Source of the DNA: an uncultured Chromatiaceae bacterium
GTDB taxonomy: Bacteria; Pseudomonadota; Gammaproteobacteria; Tenderiales; Tenderiaceae
Direction of reading: 5' to 3'
Assembly (NCBI GenBank): GCA_945787785.1
Contig: CALZIO010000001.1
Location: 1 to 61,168, forward strand
DNA length: 61,168 nt
The number at the start of each line of letters is the position of its first letter. Position 1 is the stretch's first letter. The notes below the pieces were generated by a model. It was not told the DNA's origin and did not search any database. It saw only the letters and a program-made list of their open reading frames with translations. Below are positions 38,509 through 48,328 of this stretch, one piece after another. Both the position numbers and the translations under genes were made by a program.

Positions 38509-40500
38509 ATGTCACAAACACACTTAGCAACATTTAAAAGAACAACCCTTCCAGCAATAGCGATAATAAGCGCGCTACTATTAACAGTTTTAATTTATTG
38601 GCCAGGTCTATCGGGCCCGTTTTTGCTGGATGACCAGCCCAACCTAGAACCGTCCAGAGTATCAGCTTTAACTTTAGCTGAACTTTCTAAGGCCATGCTT
38701 AGCAATGCCAGCGGCCAATTGGGTAGGCCCATATCTGTACTAAGCTTCATTTTCACTGAACACTTTCACGGTTATGCGCCTTGGGCATACAAATACCAAA
38801 ACCTTATGATCCATTTGGTTATCGGGTTGCTCTTATTCTGGCTAGGTGGGCGCCTGTTAATTGCCTTGAAGACCTTAAAATCACAACACGCATGGTTGGC
38901 TGCAGGTATCACAGCATTCATATGGCTTGTCCACCCCCTGCATGTCAGCACCACCCTGTATGCCGTACAGCGTATGGCGCAATTATCTACCCTATTTACC
39001 CTGATGGCCCTGCTTTTCTATGTAATTAGCAGACCAAAACTAGACTCAAAGCCAATGTTAGGCCTACTCTTAATGACTGGCGGCCTAACCATGTTTGGGC
39101 TGCTTGCTATATTTAGCAAGGAAAACGGAGCTCTCATCCCTCTATACATACTGACAATCGAGCTTTTTATTTTTCGCTTTAAAACAACCGCTCAATCCCG
39201 CCGCCCACTCTGGTTTTTTCAAAGCATTTTTATTATCGGACCACTTGTTATTGCTGCCTTATATGTCGCCACCCACATCGATCATCTTTCAGGCGGCTAC
39301 GCGCTACGCGAGTTTTCTTTAGTGGAAAGGGTTTTAACGCAAGTCCATGTGATCTGGATGTACATTGGCATGACAATAACGCCCCAACTATCAGAAATGA
39401 GCCTTTTCCATGACGACTTTCCCATAACACATAACCTGGATATTGCTACAGCAACAGGGATAGTCGGGGTCGGCCTGTTGCTAACAACAGCGGCAGTTGC
39501 CTATAAAAGAGCTCCACTAGTGGGCTTTGGCATTATCTGGTTTTTCATTTCTCACGCATTGGAATCAACAATTATTGCACTAGAACTGGTATTTGAACAC
39601 AGAAATTATCTCGCTTCATTCGGGTTACTGCTTCCGATAGTCTATTACGTATTCCAGGCAAAAAACAAAGTTCCCCCATTACTTATCTACGCCTTTTTTA
39701 TCGGCGTTATTGTCTTTAATTCTACATTAACAAACATTAGGGCAAACACCTGGGCAAATGAAGAACTACTCCACACTGTCACACTCGAGTATCATCCAAA
39801 TTCAACACGGACCCTAAGCGGGCTCGCCAACATTTATGCAATCCGCGGAGACCTTGCTAAGTCCCAAGAGCTATTACAACAGGCATCAGAGCTCGACCCC
39901 AATAATGCTGGCACACTACTGCACGCACTAACCATTTCATGCTTTGAAAAAACAGAGCGCCCTGATCTTATTTTGCGTGCAACAAAATTACTCAAGACCG
40001 GTATAATTAACGCCTACGTCGCCCAAAGCATTCATAACCTCACATTCATCTACTACTCAGGTAAGTGCCAGACGCTTAACCCCGATGCATTACTACAACT
40101 TACTACCAGCGCTTTGGCAAACAACCCAATTACAGATAGGTTTGTTTATTATATAGGTATCAAACATGGTCGACTATTAATGCATCTTGAAAGATTCGAA
40201 GAGGCCGCCGAATACTTAGATGGGATAGCTCAGTATGCCGATTTCGCCCCACCAGCATTTCAGCATGATTCACTATACAGCCAAGCATATGCTGAAATAA
40301 TAATTGGCGAATTAAACAAGGCGACACAAACTATCGCCAAGCTTAAACAGCTCAATACAAACCCGTTGATTGAAATTACAGCGGATATCAACAAACTAGA
40401 ATTGCTTGCTGATAAACTAAGAAATGCGCATACAATGCAAACACAAAATAATATGTCGAAAACCAATAATGTCACTCTACCAAAAGATTTCAATAAATAA
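38509..40500 (+). CDS. GT-C-like multispan membrane protein with C-terminal TPRs, candidate pilin O-glycosyltransferase
   Basis: 663 residues. About 11 membrane spans in residues 15-405. The first periplasmic loop has the FLLDDQPNLE acidic motif followed by GRPISVLSF and APWAYKYQNLMIHLV, a layout seen in GT-C transferases and in TMTC-like membrane proteins with TPRs. A soluble tail of about 250 residues begins with a clear TPR unit (LSGLANIYAIRGDLAKSQELLQQASELDPNNAG). I infer transfer of a lipid-linked sugar in the periplasm. Its position straight after pilA makes pilin a reasonable acceptor, but no pilin-specific motif is visible. A plain TPR membrane protein of other function cannot be excluded. 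It shares a 4-base gap with the next GT2. Confidence 0.65.
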   Translation: MSQTHLATFKRTTLPAIAIISALLLTVLIYWPGLSGPFLLDDQPNLEPSRVSALTLAELSKAMLSNASGQLGRPISVLSFIFTEHFHGYAPWAYKYQNLMIHLVIGLLLFWLGGRLLIALKTLKSQHAWLAAGITAFIWLVHPLHVSTTLYAVQRMAQLSTLFTLMALLFYVISRPKLDSKPMLGLLLMTGGLTMFGLLAIFSKENGALIPLYILTIELFIFRFKTTAQSRRPLWFFQSIFIIGPLVIAALYVATHIDHLSGGYALREFSLVERVLTQVHVIWMYIGMTITPQLSEMSLFHDDFPITHNLDIATATGIVGVGLLLTTAAVAYKRAPLVGFGIIWFFISHALESTIIALELVFEHRNYLASFGLLLPIVYYVFQAKNKVPPLLIYAFFIGVIVFNSTLTNIRANTWANEELLHTVTLEYHPNSTRTLSGLANIYAIRGDLAKSQELLQQASELDPNNAGTLLHALTISCFEKTERPDLILRATKLLKTGIINAYVAQSIHNLTFIYYSGKCQTLNPDALLQLTTSALANNPITDRFVYYIGIKHGRLLMHLERFEEAAEYLDGIAQYADFAPPAFQHDSLYSQAYAEIIIGELNKATQTIAKLKQLNTNPLIEITADINKLELLADKLRNAHTMQTQNNMSKTNNVTLPKDFNK

Positions 40501-40504
40501 CGCT

Positions 40505-41392
40505 ATGCACACATTTACAGTTTCGGTAGTAATTCCTGCTAAAAACGAAGCCAATAGTATTGGAAACCTTCTTTGCAGGCTAAATGAACATGACTTTATA
40601 TCTGAAATTATTGTGGTTGATGATGGTTCATCCGATGAGACAGCAGACATAGCAAAAACTAATCACGCTACTGTGCTCTCTCACCCTTACAGCATGGGTA
40701 ATGGTGCCGCCATAAAAACTGGCGCAAGAAATGCGTCAGGGGACATTATTGTTTTCATGGATGCAGATGGCCAGCACAACCCTGAAGATATCGCAGCTTT
40801 TATACAAAAAATAGAACAAGGGTATGACATGGTTATTGGAGCAAGAAAAACTGACTCTCAAGCATCGACCACACGCCTGATTGGGAATTTTCTTTATAAC
40901 AAACTAGCTTCAATAATGACCGGCCAAAAAATTGAAGACCTTACATCTGGATTCAGGGCAGTAAGATCACGACACTTTAGAAAGTTTCTTTACTTATTGC
41001 CTAATGGATTTTCTTACCCAACCACAAGCACAATGGCTTTTTTTAGGTCAGGGCTATCAGTTTGTTATATACCAATTCAAACACCAAAGAGGGAAGGGAA
41101 AAGCCACATTAAAATATTCAAAGATGGTACGAAATTTTTTATTATTATTTTAAAAATTGGGGCATTATTTTCACCTATGCGGTTCTTTTTACCCATAAGT
41201 ATATTGTTGTTCTTAATTGGAGCAACTTACTATGGGTACACATATATAAATTTTGGACGATTTACAAACATGAGTGCATTACTATTTATTTCTTCACTCC
41301 TAACCTTTCTTATTGGAATCATTTCCGAACAAATTTCCTCTCTTCACTATAAAGGAATCGAAGAGGGACAAAGAAGGACAAAAAGAGACTAA
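40505..41392 (+). CDS. Family 2 glycosyltransferase, polyprenyl-phosphate glycosyltransferase type
   Basis: 295 residues from the ATG at 40505. GT-A fold with VVIPAKNEANSIGNLL, VDDGSSDET, FMDADGQHNPEDI (the metal-binding DxD) and a DPM1-like order of motifs. Two C-terminal membrane spans (about 225-285), as in DPMS/ArnC/GtrB-like enzymes that load a sugar on undecaprenyl phosphate. It would provide the donor for a GT-C transferase such as its upstream neighbour, only 4 bases away. The sugar is unknown. It converges with the minus-strand cluster at 41.4 kb. Confidence 0.82.
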   Translation: MHTFTVSVVIPAKNEANSIGNLLCRLNEHDFISEIIVVDDGSSDETADIAKTNHATVLSHPYSMGNGAAIKTGARNASGDIIVFMDADGQHNPEDIAAFIQKIEQGYDMVIGARKTDSQASTTRLIGNFLYNKLASIMTGQKIEDLTSGFRAVRSRHFRKFLYLLPNGFSYPTTSTMAFFRSGLSVCYIPIQTPKREGKSHIKIFKDGTKFFIIILKIGALFSPMRFFLPISILLFLIGATYYGYTYINFGRFTNMSALLFISSLLTFLIGIISEQISSLHYKGIEEGQRRTKRD

Positions 41393-41401
41393 GGAGTGAT
41401 G

Positions 41402-42301
41402 TCAATTGATTTGACTATACTTTCTTGAATAGCTAGCCGCCAAAAACAACAACACATCACTTATTACGGTGAGCAAACGATGCATTAGTATCGCCTGCAT
41501 GGCTGCTAGTTCCCCAACAGCAAACCCAAAAAGCATAACAAACGCATATTCCCGCACCCCAAGCCCCCCGGGAGCGCCTGGCAAAACATATCCAAGCACA
41601 AATGCAAATGCAAACCCAGAAACACATTGCCACAATGCAACCTCTTCGATGCCAAGAATATATTTAAACACCAGCAGGATAATCAGCCCATGCAGCACAT
41701 ACGAAACAAGGTACAAACCACAAAGTGAGCCAATTAGGCGAATATCAAGCAGATAGCGGGCAAAGCGCCTAATTACATACATACCGATACAAATCACACA
41801 TATCCCCATACCTACCACAAAAACTCGATCCCAGTTCTCATTACTCCACCAGTTATCCACCACATTGGTAAACCAGAATGCACCAAGAAAAAGAGCTAAA
41901 AATGCAATTAATAAGGTCTCGACCAGTAACGAAATATACACATCCTTTTGCGACAACAACCTTCTCGCCAAATAACCACGACCGACAATATGTGCCACAT
42001 TCCCAGGCAGATACTTAACAAATTGAGACAAGCCAATTATTGCAAATGAATCTATCAGCCTGAAATCACAATATTTAAAATTAATCTGATAATACCAACC
42101 TAACACCAGCATCCAGTGCCCCACCAGGCATAGGAGCAAGCCCAAGGTCATTACCCACCACCCGCCTAGATCAAGGTCAGGCAGAACAGAGTTATTAAAA
42201 TTATCAGAGAAGATCTGAAAAATAAAATAGAAACAGACAAGTGTTAACCCCCACCCCGCAAGCTTTATAGCCACCCGAACTGGGACGCTGTTTAGCACCA
42301 T
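41402..42301 (-). CDS. UPF0104/AglD-type membrane protein (lysylphosphatidylglycerol synthase TM-like)
   Basis: 299 residues, about 8 membrane spans. Family motifs IIGLSQFVKYLPGNVAHIVGR and GYVLPGAPGGLGVREY place it with the integral membrane proteins related to the MprF flippase half and archaeal AglD. Members are common in surface-polysaccharide clusters, where a role in handling lipid-linked sugars is suspected but not proven. Last gene of the minus-strand glycan cluster, 5 bases after the GT2. Confidence 0.78.
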   Translation of the reverse strand: MVLNSVPVRVAIKLAGWGLTLVCFYFIFQIFSDNFNNSVLPDLDLGGWWVMTLGLLLCLVGHWMLVLGWYYQINFKYCDFRLIDSFAIIGLSQFVKYLPGNVAHIVGRGYLARRLLSQKDVYISLLVETLLIAFLALFLGAFWFTNVVDNWWSNENWDRVFVVGMGICVICIGMYVIRRFARYLLDIRLIGSLCGLYLVSYVLHGLIILLVFKYILGIEEVALWQCVSGFAFAFVLGYVLPGAPGGLGVREYAFVMLFGFAVGELAAMQAILMHRLLTVISDVLLFLAASYSRKYSQIN

Positions 42302-42306
42302 TACAC

Positions 42307-43290
42307 CTAGATATCTACTGTACGACGCAAGGTTTGAATCAATTCACCACGCGACATAAGAATGACTATTCTTCTAAATGGAATAAATACAATAATCAAC
42401 GGAAACAATATTTTTGTAAGAAACGAAGTATTTTTGCCGGTTGCTATCGACTTAATTGCACGAAAAAACCTAGGTAAACCTAGCTTAATATACATAAAAT
42501 AGCGCCAATATTGTTCATCCAGAAACTTTATCTCTAATAAAGATCTCTGAATAAAATTTATCTCATCTAAACGGCGATAATTATCAAAAACTTCAGACAT
42601 CAAACCATCGTCACCATAACTCCACCCTTTTGATTGCTGCGATGGCCGTGAAACTTCTACAGGATAATTAGTCAAGTGCAAAACTCTACCTTTAAAAGAA
42701 AGGTAAGCGATAAAATATATAAACAAATACATATTACATATTCCCTTATCCACTACATTTTCCATAAGGCCGTCACGTAAAAACACGAGGCCGCTCATTT
42801 GATGGCCTCGCCATGAAGTATTCAAACATGCCTTAAATCCAGAAGGAAAAGACTTGCGAGGAAACCCTACATCTCTAGAATAACCAAGCTCCTCTCCAGA
42901 TTCAGATATTGCGATATTGCTGGGAATAATAACTGTTGGCGCATCCACTTTGGAAATACACAAACACACATCGACCAGATAGTTTTCATCGATATAATCA
43001 TCATCCCCTAGAAACATCACATAATCACTTTTTGCCTGATTAAGCAGGAATAAGACATTTCTGACGGAGCCGATATTTTTTTCTTGATGATATACGGTAA
43101 TATCTATTGCACTACTGCTCACAGTCTCATCTAGAACCATCTTAGTTTCATCATTAGAACAGTTGTTTGAAATAACAATTCCAACCTTATTCTCTAACCC
43201 ATTAGCCGTTATCGCACTGCACAACACAGCACAATTGTTTCGCAAACACTGAGCTCGGTTATAGGTGGGAATAAGTATAGATAAAAGCAC
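42307..43290 (-). CDS. Family 2 glycosyltransferase (abequosyltransferase-like)
   Basis: 327 residues from a GTG. An N-terminal GT-A domain with LSILIPTYNRAQCL, ISNNCSNDET and the metal site FLGDDDYI. It lacks membrane spans apart from a weak C-terminal hydrophobic patch with basic residues that may lie on the membrane. Given the CDP-3,6-dideoxyhexose genes upstream, transfer of that sugar is the natural guess, since abequosyltransferases are GT2 members. This is inference from context. Confidence 0.78.
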   Translation of the reverse strand: MLLSILIPTYNRAQCLRNNCAVLCSAITANGLENKVGIVISNNCSNDETKMVLDETVSSSAIDITVYHQEKNIGSVRNVLFLLNQAKSDYVMFLGDDDYIDENYLVDVCLCISKVDAPTVIIPSNIAISESGEELGYSRDVGFPRKSFPSGFKACLNTSWRGHQMSGLVFLRDGLMENVVDKGICNMYLFIYFIAYLSFKGRVLHLTNYPVEVSRPSQQSKGWSYGDDGLMSEVFDNYRRLDEINFIQRSLLEIKFLDEQYWRYFMYIKLGLPRFFRAIKSIATGKNTSFLTKILFPLIIVFIPFRRIVILMSRGELIQTLRRTVDI

Positions 43291-43321
43291 AAGACCACTC
43301 TTTAATTGATAGGAAATCAGT

Positions 43322-44248
43322 CTAAATCAACAACTCATTCAGCTTGTCTTTGTGCTTCACTTCATGCAGAAAGAAATAATTTGTTTCTTCGGTAAACTCA
43401 TCCATCTCTCGAAACATCTTCAGCTTACCTCTGTCCACCACACAACATACATACCCAAACCCTGATAGATATTCGATTATTTTGTTTGGATGGTACCCGA
43501 ACTTAGATGCCCACTTTCTCAGCATCTCTGAAAAAATTACTGGATTATCTTTAGCTATTGTTTCTGCTGCTCCTTCATACACAAACAACTCTGCCCCTTC
43601 CACATCACACTTAATAAAATCGATAGCGACACCAAGGCTACGACGTACAGAGTCGACTGTCTTCACACAACTTGAGACCTTAGTAATATCATGTCTATTA
43701 GAAACATTCACTAACGATGCATTACCAGACCCTTCCGGATGATAATAAAACACCAGCTCACCTTCTTTATCAGACAAGCCATACCTAAATGACTCAATAT
43801 TATCAAGGTGATTCAAAGCAATGTTATGTTGAAGCAGATCAAATGTTCTTGGGATTGGCTCAAATGCATAAACTTTAGACCGTGGATCATTCTTAGCAAA
43901 TAGAATTGAATACCATCCAGCATTTGCACCAACATCAAAGATTAAAGCTGCCTCAGGCATAATCCGAAGCATCATCGATGTTTCATCTGGCTCATATTTT
44001 AAAAAGTTTAATATTTCTATTGGCGCCAAGCGAAAATCATGCTCCAGACACAGCATTCTTATGCCAAGCGTCTTCGTATGAACAATGACCCCTTCTGATG
44101 AGATCTCAATTTTATCGATATCTGTCTGATGAATATACTTAGCGTAATCAAAAAGATATGAATGATAATCATGATACATCTTTTCAATATAATCCGACTT
44201 AGAAATTTTTCCAGCGACAAAGTCGTCTCTCATTTTACCCAAGCTCAT
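43322..44248 (-). CDS. FkbM-family methyltransferase
   Basis: 308 residues. The central methyltransferase domain has motif I IFDVGANAGWYSILFAK, the acidic VYAFEPIPRTFDLLQHNI, and the FkbM-specific IDFIKCDVEGAELFVYEGA. These enzymes O-methylate sugars and related hydroxyls in surface glycans or natural products. It overlaps the upstream SDR gene by 14 bases, so the two are likely co-translated, and its substrate is probably the sugar made by this cluster. Confidence 0.85.
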   Translation of the reverse strand: MSLGKMRDDFVAGKISKSDYIEKMYHDYHSYLFDYAKYIHQTDIDKIEISSEGVIVHTKTLGIRMLCLEHDFRLAPIEILNFLKYEPDETSMMLRIMPEAALIFDVGANAGWYSILFAKNDPRSKVYAFEPIPRTFDLLQHNIALNHLDNIESFRYGLSDKEGELVFYYHPEGSGNASLVNVSNRHDITKVSSCVKTVDSVRRSLGVAIDFIKCDVEGAELFVYEGAAETIAKDNPVIFSEMLRKWASKFGYHPNKIIEYLSGFGYVCCVVDRGKLKMFREMDEFTEETNYFFLHEVKHKDKLNELLI

Positions 44249-45299
44249 GAATATAACTCTCTACAGTTCTTTGAAACCCAGCACCGACTGTAGTTTCCGG
44301 GGCCCACCCTAAATTCCTGAGCTTAGTGGTATCGGGACATATACGACTCACTTGACTAGGCAAGTATCCTGATAACAACTCTGACTTCTGAAACGTCACT
44401 GTACTGACCCTATCTTTATATTTTTGCTGTAACAATTCAGCCAGGTTTTTAATGCTAAGTTCTTCTTCGTCATTTCCAAGATTATAAGCCTCACCAGCCT
44501 CGCCATAATATATAACTCTATAAATCCCTTTAATTGCGTCCTTCAAATAACAGAACGCCCGCATTGCACTTCCGTCACTATCCACATTTATAGGTTCACA
44601 ACGTACGATATTTTTAACAAAATCGGCATAAACACGCCCATCCTCTAAATCCATTCCGGGACCATATGTGTGGAATGGGCGTATTATCTTGATTGGAACT
44701 CCATATTGTTCCATCCATGAAACGCAGATATTCTCGCCCATCCGCTTGCTCTCTGCATAACACGACCGCACAGCAGTAGGGTTTAAATAACCATAACCAG
44801 ATTCAGACGTAGGCACTTCGCTGGTTTGTCCATAAACCTCTGCACTGCTAACATAAATAAATTGAGATGCTTGAGACGAACCCGCCAACTCCAACAATTT
44901 TAGAGTACCAACGGTATTAGCTTTTAGCGTACCTATGGGATCAACACCATAAAACCTGGGGCTAGCTTTGCTCGCAGCGTGGACAATATGTGTAACACCT
45001 AACCCGCTCAAATCCACCAAATCATCAACTATATCCCTACAAATAAATTCCAAATTAGGGTTATTTTTTTGATGGTTAAACTTTTTCCAAAAACGCTCTT
45101 CACTTCTTGCAATAGCAATAACACGACATTTTTTTTCTGAAATATCATTTATTCTAAGCAAAGACTCAACCAAATAAGAAGCCACAAAACCTGAAGCACC
45201 CGAGATTAAGTAACAACTATTTTCATCCATCCTACTCAATATCGAATCATCCAGTATATTCTTAATGTCTTCCTCAACTATTGGATTAGGGTGCGGCAT
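44235..45299 (-). CDS. NAD-dependent nucleotide-sugar epimerase/dehydratase/reductase (extended SDR)
   Basis: 354 residues. The Rossmann motif is SGASGFVASYL (about residues 33-43). The catalytic residues are visible in VSSAEVYGQ and YAESKRMGE (YxxxK). The PFHTYGPGM motif after strand 6 is typical of extended SDRs. An N-terminal extension of about 28 residues precedes the Rossmann strand. By context it may reduce or epimerise the 4-keto or branched product of the RfbH/transketolase steps, the position held by abequose or paratose synthases in other clusters. It starts one base after the transketolase C-subunit ends. Confidence 0.82.
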   Translation of the reverse strand: MPHPNPIVEEDIKNILDDSILSRMDENSCYLISGASGFVASYLVESLLRINDISEKKCRVIAIARSEERFWKKFNHQKNNPNLEFICRDIVDDLVDLSGLGVTHIVHAASKASPRFYGVDPIGTLKANTVGTLKLLELAGSSQASQFIYVSSAEVYGQTSEVPTSESGYGYLNPTAVRSCYAESKRMGENICVSWMEQYGVPIKIIRPFHTYGPGMDLEDGRVYADFVKNIVRCEPINVDSDGSAMRAFCYLKDAIKGIYRVIYYGEAGEAYNLGNDEEELSIKNLAELLQQKYKDRVSTVTFQKSELLSGYLPSQVSRICPDTTKLRNLGWAPETTVGAGFQRTVESYIHELG

Positions 45300-45300
45300 A

Positions 45301-46221
45301 TTAATACCTTTCCAATAATTTTAAAGCGGCATTACAAATATTAGTACTGTCGAGCCCATAATATGAACGCAAATATTTTTGACTTCCAACGACACTGGAA
45401 TATGAGTCTCTTAATCCAACCCCCACTACCGGTATGCTAATATTCTTTTCGCAAAGCAGTTCCGCCACCGCCCCATACAACCCCCCCAATAAATTATTCT
45501 CCTCAACAGTAATAATCCCTCTAACTTCTCCTGCTGAACGCGCTATTTCTTCCTGATCAATAGGCTTTAACGTATATACATCGATAACACGGCAAGAAAC
45601 ACCATGTTCTCTAATAAGCATTTCTCGCGCTTCAATTGCCTCAGTCACAACGCCACCTATCGCAAATATTGCAATATCATCCCCTTCTCCAATTGTATTG
45701 GCCTTCCCTAGGCTATAAACCTTATCAGGCCATTGCTTGATTGCTGTTTTCTCAATTCTCAGATACCCCGCCCCACCCGCGTCTAATAACTGAATCAACG
45801 CTACCTCAGCGCTAGCCTTCGATGAAGGGGCCACTACTTTTATTCCGGGCACCGCTCTCATGATAGAAAGATCTTCAGTAGCATGATGAGTCATACCAAG
45901 TCCACCATAGTTAAATCCACCGCCCTGTGAAATTATGATGACATTTAAATCGTGATAACAAACATCATTTCGAATTTGTTCCAGGCAACGCAAAGTTGGG
46001 AAGTTTCCTATTGAATAGACAATTACTTTTTTACCACTCAAGGCTAAACCGGCAGCAACTCCGATCATATTCTGCTCGCCTATACCTACATTAAAAAATT
46101 GAAGCGGATATTCCTCTGCAAACTCTTCGAATACTCCGTAGCCAAGATCCCCTGTGAGCAAGACAACAGTGGGATCTTGTCCCGCACGTTCTATTAATGC
46201 TGATACAACTGAGTCTCTCAT
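45301..46221 (-). CDS. Transketolase, C-terminal (pyrimidine-binding plus C-terminal domain) subunit
   Basis: 306 residues. The pyrimidine-binding domain carries the TPP-activating Glu49 in FNVGIGEQNMIGVAAGLA; a THHATEDLSIMRAVPGIKV segment and a C-terminal regulatory domain follow (CRVIDVYTLKPID...ITVEENNLLGG). It pairs with the N-terminal subunit two bases upstream to rebuild a TPP enzyme. Split transketolases occur in several bacteria and archaea. Here the location inside a CDP-dideoxysugar cluster argues for a ketol transfer in sugar branching rather than the pentose phosphate pathway. Confidence 0.9.
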   Translation of the reverse strand: MRDSVVSALIERAGQDPTVVLLTGDLGYGVFEEFAEEYPLQFFNVGIGEQNMIGVAAGLALSGKKVIVYSIGNFPTLRCLEQIRNDVCYHDLNVIIISQGGGFNYGGLGMTHHATEDLSIMRAVPGIKVVAPSSKASAEVALIQLLDAGGAGYLRIEKTAIKQWPDKVYSLGKANTIGEGDDIAIFAIGGVVTEAIEAREMLIREHGVSCRVIDVYTLKPIDQEEIARSAGEVRGIITVEENNLLGGLYGAVAELLCEKNISIPVVGVGLRDSYSSVVGSQKYLRSYYGLDSTNICNAALKLLERY

Positions 46222-46223
46222 TA

Positions 46224-47021
46224 CTAGCGGTCGAGCTCTTTCAAGGCTTGCTTTAACTGCTCATCGTTTGGGGATTTGTAATGCCAGGCAACATTATTTT
46301 CCATAAACGAAACACCTTTTCCTTTTATTGTATGAGCAATTACAACCAATGGCCTTCCTGTCGAGCAAGTAGTAAATATCTTAGCTAGAGAATCATGGCA
46401 ATGTCCATCAGCTTCCATAACAGCCCAGTTAAATGCCTCAAATTTATTCCTAATTGATTCTAAAGCCACAGTATTTTCAGTCGTGTCTATGCTCTGCAAA
46501 TTGTTGCGATCTATAATCAACACGAGATTATCCAATTTATGATGAGCAGAAAGTAGTGCTGCTTCCCAATTTGCTCCCTCCATCAATTCACCATCACCAA
46601 GCAATACAAACACCTTATTACTGCGTCGATCTAATTTTGATGCCAAAGCCATACCTACTGAAACCGGCAAGCCATGCCCTAATGACCCAGTAGAAAACTC
46701 AACTCCAGGAATACCTTTATGAGAGACATGACCACTAAATATCGAGCCATCCCTATAATGATTAATCAGTTCTGATTTAGAAAAAAAGCCAACCTCAGCT
46801 AAAACAGCATAAACTGCAACCCCGGCATGCCCCTTGCTTAAAATAAATCTATCTCTATCTTCCCAGTCAGGGTTTTCAGCTTTATAGCTCATAATCTTGC
46901 CATACAGCACCGCCAATATATCTACACATGAAAGCGCAGAACCAATATGAGAACTTCCTCCTGCATGAACCATGCGGAGACAATTTATTCTCACCCTTTT
47001 AGCAAGCTCTATGCTACTCAT
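46224..47021 (-). CDS. Transketolase, N-terminal (TPP diphosphate-binding) subunit
   Basis: 265 residues. Contains the TPP/Mg motif GDG at 142-144 with Asn173 ([15 protein letters not shown]...IIDRNNLQ), [15 protein letters not shown], and the [17 protein letters not shown] start. It covers only the diphosphate-binding domain and needs the partner encoded next. It overlaps the rfbH end by 8 bases. The combined pair is about 571 residues, roughly 90 fewer than one-chain transketolases such as E. coli TktA. Confidence 0.9.
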   Translation of the reverse strand: MSSIELAKRVRINCLRMVHAGGSSHIGSALSCVDILAVLYGKIMSYKAENPDWEDRDRFILSKGHAGVAVYAVLAEVGFFSKSELINHYRDGSIFSGHVSHKGIPGVEFSTGSLGHGLPVSVGMALASKLDRRSNKVFVLLGDGELMEGANWEAALLSAHHKLDNLVLIIDRNNLQSIDTTENTVALESIRNKFEAFNWAVMEADGHCHDSLAKIFTTCSTGRPLVVIAHTIKGKGVSFMENNVAWHYKSPNDEQLKQALKELDR

Positions 47022-48327
47022 TTATCTCAACAAACTCTCTAAACTTTGACACCACATAATCTAGATGTTGAGTTGTCAGACCTGGATATACACCTATCCA
47101 GAACGTGTCATTCATTACCTTGTCAGTTGACACAAGGTCTCCACTAATACGATATTCAACATCCTTAAAATAGGGCTGACGGACTAAGTTCCCTGCAAAG
47201 AGCATCCGAGTTCCAATTTTGAAATCATTAAGAAAACTAACAAGCTCGACTCTAGAAAAAGGGCACTCATCACGCAGAGTTATTGGAAAACCAAACCATG
47301 ACGGTTCCGACTTCTCTGTTTCCTGTGGCAAAATTAGATATGCTTCAAAATCTTTTAGTTTCTCTTTTAAATATTGAAAATTGTTTTTTCTTGACTCGAT
47401 AAAACTAGGCAACCGCGACATCTGGGCCAACCCACATGCAGCCTGTATATCTGTAATTTTCAAGTTATACCCAATATGGGAATAAATGTACTTGTGGTCA
47501 TAACCTGCCGGAAGACCACCATGTTTTTGTCCAAACCGTTTTTTGCACGTATTATCTTTCCCGGGAGGACAAAAACAATCGCGCCCCCAATCTCTAAAAG
47601 ATTCAACTATTGAACGTAACATTGATGACCTAGCAACAACGGCACCACCTTCACCCATCGTAATATGATGAGCAGGATAAAAACTAAACGTTGCTAAATC
47701 ACCATATGTACCCACTATGTTTCCATCATAACGCGAACCCAAAGCATCACAACAATCTTCAACCAACCACAAGTTATAAGCATCGGCCAACCGCTTTATT
47801 TCACCCAGATCAAATGGATTCCCCAGCGTGTGAGCTATCATTATGGCTTTAGTTCTCGTGGAAATAGCCTGTTCTACTTTAGCAACATCTATGTTGTAGG
47901 TACCTAAATTAATATCGACGAAGACTGGAATCAATCCATTCTGAATAATCGGATTAACCGTTGTTGGAAAACCCGCCGCTACTGTTATTACTTCATCTCC
48001 TTTTTTTAATCTTCTATCCTTTAGGCGTGGTGATGTAAGTGCTGTCAATGCCAACAAATTTGCAGATGACCCAGATGTCGTCGTAAGTGCGAAACCTCCT
48101 CCTAAAAACTGAACAAACTTCTTCTCAAATTCATCATTGAAGCGACCCGTGGTTAACCAGCCATCTAAAACAGCGTCCACCATGTAGGTAAATTCTACTC
48201 CACCCAACACCTTGCCCGATGGCGGCACAGAGCTTTCGCCAGCAATAAACCTATTGCTTACGTTTAACTCTTCAGCATATTTGCCGACCAGGCGAAGAAT
48301 TTCTTCCCTAATATCTTGTAATGACAT
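47014..48327 (-). CDS. rfbH: CDP-4-dehydro-6-deoxyglucose 3-dehydrase (E1) RfbH/DdhC
   Basis: 437 residues from the ATG at 48327, with AGGTGG five bases upstream. A PMP-dependent, [2Fe-2S] aspartate-aminotransferase-fold enzyme removing the C3 hydroxyl of CDP-4-keto-6-deoxyglucose. The usual PLP lysine is replaced by His220 ([13 protein letters not shown]), and the iron-sulfur ligands are Cys193, Cys251, Cys253 and Cys261. These residue numbers match those reported for Yersinia E1. It needs an E3-type reductase (RfbI/AscD) that is not in the window. It stands between rfbG and the split transketolase, overlapping the latter. Confidence 0.93.
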   Translation of the reverse strand: MSLQDIREEILRLVGKYAEELNVSNRFIAGESSVPPSGKVLGGVEFTYMVDAVLDGWLTTGRFNDEFEKKFVQFLGGGFALTTTSGSSANLLALTALTSPRLKDRRLKKGDEVITVAAGFPTTVNPIIQNGLIPVFVDINLGTYNIDVAKVEQAISTRTKAIMIAHTLGNPFDLGEIKRLADAYNLWLVEDCCDALGSRYDGNIVGTYGDLATFSFYPAHHITMGEGGAVVARSSMLRSIVESFRDWGRDCFCPPGKDNTCKKRFGQKHGGLPAGYDHKYIYSHIGYNLKITDIQAACGLAQMSRLPSFIESRKNNFQYLKEKLKDFEAYLILPQETEKSEPSWFGFPITLRDECPFSRVELVSFLNDFKIGTRMLFAGNLVRQPYFKDVEYRISGDLVSTDKVMNDTFWIGVYPGLTTQHLDYVVSKFREFVEINE

Positions 48328-48328
48328 C

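Noticed and set aside
46224-47021. Truncated or pseudogene transketolase
   Set aside because: Both halves keep all cofactor residues and are adjacent and in order, so this is a split enzyme, not a broken gene.
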